Shown here in pieces: positions 58,501 to 64,000 of a DNA stretch of 64,000 nucleotides. A program made the position numbers and the translations under genes. Within the stretch, counting starts at the first letter, position 1; each line of letters begins with the position of its first letter. The notes beneath the pieces were generated by a model. That model did not search any database. It was given only the letters and a program-made list of their open reading frames with translations, and was not told the origin of the DNA. Origin of the DNA: Orychophragmus violaceus (lineage: Eukaryota; Streptophyta; Magnoliopsida; Brassicales; Brassicaceae); assembly GCA_030180135.1 (NCBI GenBank), contig CM058237.1:107337904-107401903 (forward strand), given 5' to 3'.

Positions 58501-60622
58501 TATGGCCGAGATAGTCCTTCCCGTCAGTCCATTAGGAGGTTTTGGCCTTAGGATACTTCCCCCGGTGGATAGAATCAGTTTATCCTATCCCGTCATTGTT
58601 TTTTCCACCAATTTCTTCACCAGACCTCTTTGTTATCCATTTGAGAGGTTTGGGTCTTGATAGTTTCAAAAAAACTCCAGTCAATTTTTTTCGGGTCATG
58701 GAACCTTGGTTCTCGGTAGGCTATAACCTTCCCACGGTGTATAGACGGGTTTTTCGGGTCATTTTTTTCCACCAATTTCTTCACCAGACCTCTGTTATAT
58801 CCCATTTTAAGGGTTTTGGTCATGATAGTTTCAAAAAAACTCGATCCAATTCTTCCTGGGTCATGGAAACTTGCATTTTGGCCTTAGAATCCTTCTCGGC
58901 GGTGCATCTGGTCAGGATAATCCATCCCGTTAGTCAGTATGGCCAAGATAGTCCTTCCCGTCATTTCGTTTCCATCCCGTTAGTCAGTATGGCCGAGATA
59001 GTCCTTCACGTCAGTTCGTTTCCGTCCCGTCAGTCATTCTGGCCGCGAGAATGCTAGTCCTTTGTTGTTTTGGCCGAGGGATTCCACACCTTACGTCATT
59101 TAGTGTGGTTTTTTGGCCTTAGGATCCTTCCCGGCGGTTCATCCGGTCATGATAATCCATCCCGTCAATCAGTATGGCCGAGACAGTCCTTCCCGTCAGT
59201 CCATTAGGATGTTTTGGCCTTAGGATCCTTCCCCCGGTGGATAGAATCAGTTTATCCTATCCCGTCATTGTTTTTTCCACCAATTTCTTCACCAGACCTC
59301 TTTGTTATCCATCTGAGAGGTTTGGGTCTTGATAGTTTAAAAAAAACTCGAGTCAATTTTTTCGGGTCAAGGAACCTTGGTTCTCGGTAGGCTATAACCT
59401 TCCCACGGTGTATAGACGGGTTTTTCGGGTCATTTGTTTTCCACCAATTTCTTCACCAGACCTCTTTTATATCCCATTTTAAGGGTTTTGGTCATGATAG
59501 TTTCAAAAAAACTCGATCCAATTCTTCCTGGGTCATGGAAACTTGCATTTTGGCCTTAGAATCCTTCTCGGCGGTGCATCTGGTCAGGATAATCCATCCC
59601 GTTAGTCAGTATGGCCGAGATAGTCCTTCCCGTCAGTCCATTAGGAGGTTTTGGCCTTAGGATCCTTCCCCCGGTGGATAGAATCAGTTTATCCTATCCC
59701 GTCATTGTTTTTTCCACCAATTTCTTCACCAGACCTCTTTGTATCCATTTGAGAGGTTTGGGTCTTGATAGTTTCAAAAAAACTCAAGTCAATTTTTTCG
59801 GGGCAAGGAACCTTGGTTCTCGGTAGGCTATAACCTTCCCACGGTGTATAGACGGGTTTTTCGGGTCATTTGTTTTCCACACTTTTCTTCACCAGACCTC
59901 TTTTATATCCCATTTTAAGGGTTTTGGTCATGATAGTTTCAAAAAAAATCGATCCAATTCTTCCTGGGTCATGAAAACTTGCATTTTGGCCTTAGAATCC
60001 TTCTCGGCGGTGCATCTGGTCAGGATAATCCGTCCCGTTAGTCAGTATGGCCGAGATAGTCCTTCCCGTCAGTCCATTAGGAGGTTTTGGCCTTAGGATC
60101 CTTCCCCGGTGGATAGAATCAGTTTATCCTATCCCGTCATTGTTTTTTCCACCAATTTCTTCACCAGACCTCTTTGTTATCCATCTGAGAGGTTTGGGTC
60201 TTGATAGTTTCAAAAAAACTCGAGTCAATTTTTTCGGGTCAAGGAACCTTGGTTCTCGGTAGGCTATAACCTTCCCACGGTGTATAGACGGGTTTTTCGG
60301 GTCATTTGTTTTCCACCAATTTCTTCACCAGACCTCTTTTATATCCCATTTTAAGGGTTTTGGTCATGATAGTTTCAAAAAAACTCGATCCAATTCTTCC
60401 TGGGTCATGGAAACTTGCATTTTGCCTTAGAATCCTTCTCGGCGGTGCATCTGGTCAGGATAATCCGTCCCGTTAGTCAGTATGGCCGAGATAGTCCTTC
60501 CCGTCAGTCCATTAGGAGGTTTTGGCCTTAGGATCCTTCCCCCGGTGGATAGAATCAGTTTATCCTATCCCGTCATTGTTTTTTCCACCAATTTCTTCAT
60601 CAGACCTCTTTGTTATCCATTT
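58501..60622 (+). repeat. Mosaic monomer block with one module C
   Basis: It contains CTCCAGTCAATTTTTTTCGG monomers, one module C near 59044 with the TTTAGTGTGG variant, and further plain monomers with ACTCAAGTC and CCACACTTTTCTTC variants near 59780-59890. A 516-bp open frame at 58542-59057 crosses subunit, sub-repeat and module C borders and is the longest in the window. It arises only because homopolymer lengths happen to keep one frame open, so it is not annotated as a gene. Confidence 0.83.
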
Positions 60623-61732
60623 GAGAGGTTTGGGTCTTGATAGTTTCAAAAAAACTCGAGTCAATTTTTTCGGGTCATGGAACCTTGGTTCTCGGTAGGC
60701 TATAACCTTCCCACGGTGTATAGACGGGTTTTTCGGGTCATTTTTATTCCACCAATTTCTTCACCAGACCTCTTTTATATCCCATTTTAAGGGTTTTGGT
60801 CATGATAGTTTCAAAAAAACTCGATCCAATTCTTCATGGGTCATGGAAACTTGCATTTTGGCCTTAGAATCCTTCTCGGCGGTGCATCTGGTCAGGATAA
60901 TCCATCCCGTTAGTCAGTATGGCCGAGATAGTCCTTCCCGTCAGTCCATTAGGAGGTTTTGGCCTTAGGATCCTTCCCCCGGTGGATAGAATCAGTTTAT
61001 CCTATCCCGTCATTGTTTTTTCCACCAATTTCTTCACCAGACCTCTTTGTTATCCATTTGAGAGGTTTGGGTCTTGATAGTTTCAAAAAAAACTCCAGTC
61101 AATTTTTTTTGGGTCATGGAACCTTGGTTCTCGGTAGGCTATAACCTTCCCACGGTGTATAGACGGGTTTTTCGGGTCATTTTTTTTCCACCAATTTCTT
61201 CACCAGACCTCTTTTATATCCCATTTTAAGGGTTTTGGTCATGATAGTTTCAAAAAAACTCGATCCAATTCTTCCTGGGTCATGGAAACTTGCATTTTGG
61301 CCTTAGAATCCTTCTCGGCGGTGCATCTGGTCAGGATAATCCATCCCGTTAGTCAGTATGGCCAAGATAGTCCTTCCCGTCATTTCGTTTCCATCCCGTT
61401 AGTCAGTATGGCCGAGATAGTCCTTCACGTCAGTTCGTTTCCGTCCCGTCAGTCATTCTGGCCGCGAGAATGCTAGTCCTTTGTTGTTTTGGCCGAGGGA
61501 TTCCACACCTTACGTCATTTAGTGTGGTTTTTGGCCTTAGGATCCTTCCCGGCGGTTCATCCGGTCATGATAATCCATCCCGTCAATCAGTATGGCCGAG
61601 ACAGTCCTTCCCGTCAGTCCATTAGGATGTTTTGGCCTTAGGATCCTTCCCCCGGTGGATAGAATCAGTTTATCCTATCCCGTCATTGTTTTTTCCACCA
61701 ATTTCTTCACCAGACCTCTTTGTTATCCATCT
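60623..61732 (+). repeat. 1110-bp higher-order repeat, copy 1
   Basis: The private TTTTTATTCCACC (60741 and 61851) and ATTCTTCATGGGTC marks recur 1110 bp later, as do the CTCCAGTC monomer and the TTTAGTGTGG module C. The A-tract of the second monomer has one more A here than in copy 2, giving a 1109-bp step further on. Confidence 0.88.
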
Positions 61733-62842
61733 GAGAGGTTTGGGTCTTGATAGTTTCAAAAAAACTCGAGTCAATTTTTTCGGGTCATGGAACCTTGGTT
61801 CTCGGTAGGCTATAACCTTCCCACGGTGTATAGACGGGTTTTTCGGGTCATTTTTATTCCACCAATTTCTTCACCAGACCTCTTTTATATCCCATTTTAA
61901 GGGTTTTGGTCATGATAGTTTCAAAAAAACTCGATCCAATTCTTCATGGGTCATGGAAACTTGCATTTTGGCCTTAGAATCCTTCTCGGCGGTGCATCTG
62001 GTCAGGATAATCCATCCCGTTAGTCAGTATGGCCGAGATAGTCCTTCCCGTCAGTCCATTAGGAGGTTTTGGCCTTAGGATCCTTCCCCCGGTGGATAGA
62101 ATCAGTTTATCCTATCCCGTCATTGTTTTTTCCACCAATTTCTTCACCAGAGCTCTTTGTTATCCATTTGAGAGGTTTGGGTCTTGATAGTTTCAAAAAA
62201 ACTCCAGTCAATTTTTTTCGGGTCATGGAACCTTGGTTCTCGGTAGGCTATAACCTTCCCACGGTGTATAGACGGGTTTTTCGGGTCATTTTTTTTCCAC
62301 CAATTTCTTCACCAGACCTCTTTTATATCCCATTTTAAGGGTTTTGGTCATGATAGTTTCAAAAAAACTCGATCCAATTCTTCCTGGGTCATGGAAACTT
62401 GCATTTTGGCCTTAGAATCCTTCTCGGCGGTGCATCTGGTCAGGATAATCCATCCCGTTAGTCAGTATGGCCAAGATAGTCCTTCCCGTCATTTCGTTTC
62501 CATCCCGTTAGTCAGTATGGCCGAGATAGTCCTTCACGTTAGTTCGTTTCCGTCCCGTCAGTCATTCTGGCCGCGAGAATGCTAGTCCTTTGTTGTTTTG
62601 GCCGAGGGATTCCACACCTTACGTCATTTAGTGTGGTTTTTTGGCCTTAGGATCCTTCCCGGCGGTTCATCCGGTCATGATAATCCATCCCGTCAATCAG
62701 TATGGCCGAGACAGTCCTTCCCGTCAGTCCATTAGGATGTTTTGGCCTTAGGATCCTTCCCCCGGTGGATAGAATCAGTTTATCCTATCCCGTCATTGTT
62801 TTTTCCACCAATTTCTTCACCAGACCTCTTTGTTATCCATCT
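61733..62842 (+). repeat. 1110-bp higher-order repeat, copy 2
   Basis: This is the second copy of the 1110-bp unit. A private CAGAGCTCTTTG near 62149 and CACGTTAGTTCG near 62535 distinguish it from copy 1. It ends where GGGTCAAGGAACC replaces GGGTCATGGAACC near 62897. Confidence 0.87.
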
Positions 62843-64000
62843 GAGAGGTTTGGGTCTTGATAGTTTCAAAAAAACTCGAGTCAATTTTTTCGGGTCAAGG
62901 AACCTTGGTTCTCGGTAGGCTATAACCTTCCCACGGTGTATAGACGGGTTTTTCGGGTCATTTGTTTTCCACAATTTTCTTCACCAGGCCTCTTTTATAT
63001 CCCATTTTAAGGGTTTTGGTCATGATAGTTTCAAAAAAACTCGATCCAATTCTTCCTGGGTCATGGAAACTTGCATTTTGGCCTTAGAATCCTTCTCGGC
63101 GGTGCATCTGGTCAGGATAATCCATCCCGTTAGTCAGTATGGCCGAGATAGTCCTTCCTGTCAGTCCATTAGGAGGTTTTGGCCTTAGGATCCTTCCCCC
63201 GGTGGATAGAATCAGTTTATCCTATCCCGTCATTGTTTTTTCCACCAATTTCTTCATCAGACCTCTTTGTTATCCATTTGAGAGGTTTGGGTCTTGATAG
63301 TTTCAAAAAAACTCGAGTCAATTTTTTCGGGTCATGGAACCTTGGTTCTCGGTAGGCTATAACCTTCCCACGGGGTATAGACGGGTTTTTCGGGTCATTT
63401 GTTTTCCACAATTTTCTTCACCAGGCCTCTTTTATATCCCATTTTAAGGGTTTTGGTCATGATAGTTTCAAAAAAAATCGATCTAATTCTTCCTGGGTCA
63501 TGAAAACTTGCATTTTGGCCTTAGAATCCTTCTCGGCGGTGCATCTGGTCAGGATAATCCGTCCCGTTAGTCAGTATGGCCGAGATAGTCCTTCCCGTCA
63601 GTCCATTAGGATGTTTTGGCCTTAGGATCCTTCCCCCGGTGGATAGAATCAGTTTATCCTATCCCGTCATTGTTTTTTCCACCAATTTCTTCACCAGACC
63701 TCTTTGTTATCCATCTGAGAGGTTTGGGTCTTGATAGTTTCAAAAAAACTCGAGTCAATTTTTTCGGGTCAAGGAACCTTGGTTCTCGGTAGGCTATAAC
63801 CTTCCCACGGTGTATAGACGGGTTTTTTGGGTCATTTGTTTTCCACCAATTTCTTCACCAGACCTCTTTTATATCCCATTTTAAGGGTTTTGGTCATGAT
63901 AGTTTCAAAAAAACTCGATCCAATTCTTCCTGGGTCATGGAAACTTGCATTTTGGCCTTAGAATCCTTCTCGGCGGTGCATCTGGTCAGGATAATCCATC
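62843..64000 (+). repeat. Plain monomers to the right edge
   Basis: About two and a half 436-bp monomers continue to the end of the window without a border, so the array extends to the right. Variants CCACAATTTTCTTCACCAGG occur near 62969 and 63406, and also near 49478, again linking this region to the 49 kb monomer. Confidence 0.88.

Larger units (their letters stand above)
1..64000 (+). repeat. Satellite DNA array filling the whole window
   Basis: Every part of the window is made of variants of the same repeat modules, joined directly without unique spacer. The landmark motifs GGCCTTAGGATCCTTC, CCACCAATTTCTTCACC, TTTCAAAAAAACTCGA and CAGTATGGCCGAGATAG recur throughout. The dominant spacing is 436 bp, and longer exact periods (672, 872, 1110, 1350, 1488, 3514, 3529 bp) lie on top of it. 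Orientation is constant on the + strand except for a few short inverted segments in the first 9.6 kb. No gene, transposon protein or RNA gene is visible. A 64 kb tandem array of this kind points to eukaryotic heterochromatin. The family is not one I recognise, and its chromosomal location (centromeric, interstitial or subtelomeric) cannot be told from sequence alone. Confidence 0.97.

Noticed and set aside
58542..59057. Longest open frame (171 codons, + strand) as a possible gene
   Set aside because: It crosses subunit, sub-repeat and module C borders. Its translation is the satellite read in one frame, the same segments are open in other frames and on the minus strand elsewhere, and small homopolymer changes close it in sister copies.
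1..64000. CRISPR array
   Set aside because: Repeats are long, variable and directly contiguous. There are no short identical repeats separated by unique spacers and no cas genes.
1..64000. Telomeric or subtelomeric simple repeats (TTAGGG-type), microsatellites
   Set aside because: TTAGGA and TTAGGG occur only as single words inside the monomer (for example CATTAGGAGG and TTTAGGGTGG), never in tandem.
1..64000. Transposon or retroelement remnant (LTR, TIR, coding domains)
   Set aside because: No protein motif, primer binding site, polypurine tract with paired LTRs, or target-site duplication is visible. The short inverted segments are pieces of the satellite itself, not terminal repeats.
1..64000. 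5S or 45S rDNA intergenic spacer
   Set aside because: No rRNA gene segment appears anywhere in 64 kb, although a spacer repeat would be interrupted by gene units.

Overview
This 64 kb window is satellite DNA from end to end. I see no credible protein-coding gene, tRNA, rRNA, CRISPR array, transposase or reverse transcriptase. Uninterrupted tandem repeats of this length and complexity are typical of eukaryotic (peri)centromeric, interstitial or subtelomeric heterochromatin. A plant or animal source is likely, but I do not recognise the repeat family and cannot name the organism.

The basic monomer is 436 bp (reference copy 4549-4984). It is itself made of three related parts: subunit a (about 169 bp), subunit b (about 166 bp) and a shortened subunit c (about 101 bp). 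A second block type interrupts the monomer rows. It contains a 50-bp sub-repeat and a roughly 140-bp 'module C' whose landmark is CGAGAATGCTAG. Almost every monomer carries a BamHI site (GGATCC) in subunit a and a XhoI site (CTCGAG) after an A-tract. Nearly all short open frames in the window are translations of the same few repeat segments in different frames and on both strands, so they are not annotated as genes.

Layout. 1-7800 is a heterogeneous mosaic with three inverted segments (1-411, 2169-2373, 5503-6540) and the most diverged repeat copies. 7801-10500 is a 1350-bp higher-order repeat (HOR) present twice, each copy carrying the same small inverted segment. 10466-22616 is a 3529-bp HOR, three full copies plus a 1564-bp partial copy. 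22617-31484 is mosaic and includes a 1488-bp HOR present twice. 31485-33500 is a 672-bp HOR present three times. 33142-42369 is a 3514-bp HOR, two full copies plus a partial one, each full copy with an internal 1320-bp duplication. 42370-46140 is a mosaic built from pieces of the 3529-bp family. 46141-55400 is a second, rearranged copy of the segment found at about 27-34.9 and 41.9-43.3 kb. 55401-64000 is mostly plain 436-bp monomers, with an 872-bp dimer repeat and a 1110-bp repeat.

The pieces fit a history of repeated unequal exchange and segmental amplification at nested scales. Diagnostic variants (a CAGTTTGGCC marker, a 9-bp deletion, a 22-bp deletion, a 108-bp truncated monomer, a 272-bp monomer) let the order of some events be read from the sequence. 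The left 9.6 kb, with its inversions and diverged copies, looks closer to an array edge than the uniformly oriented remainder. Coordinates of repeat boundaries are approximate, because flanking sequence is homologous and exact crossover points are usually ambiguous.
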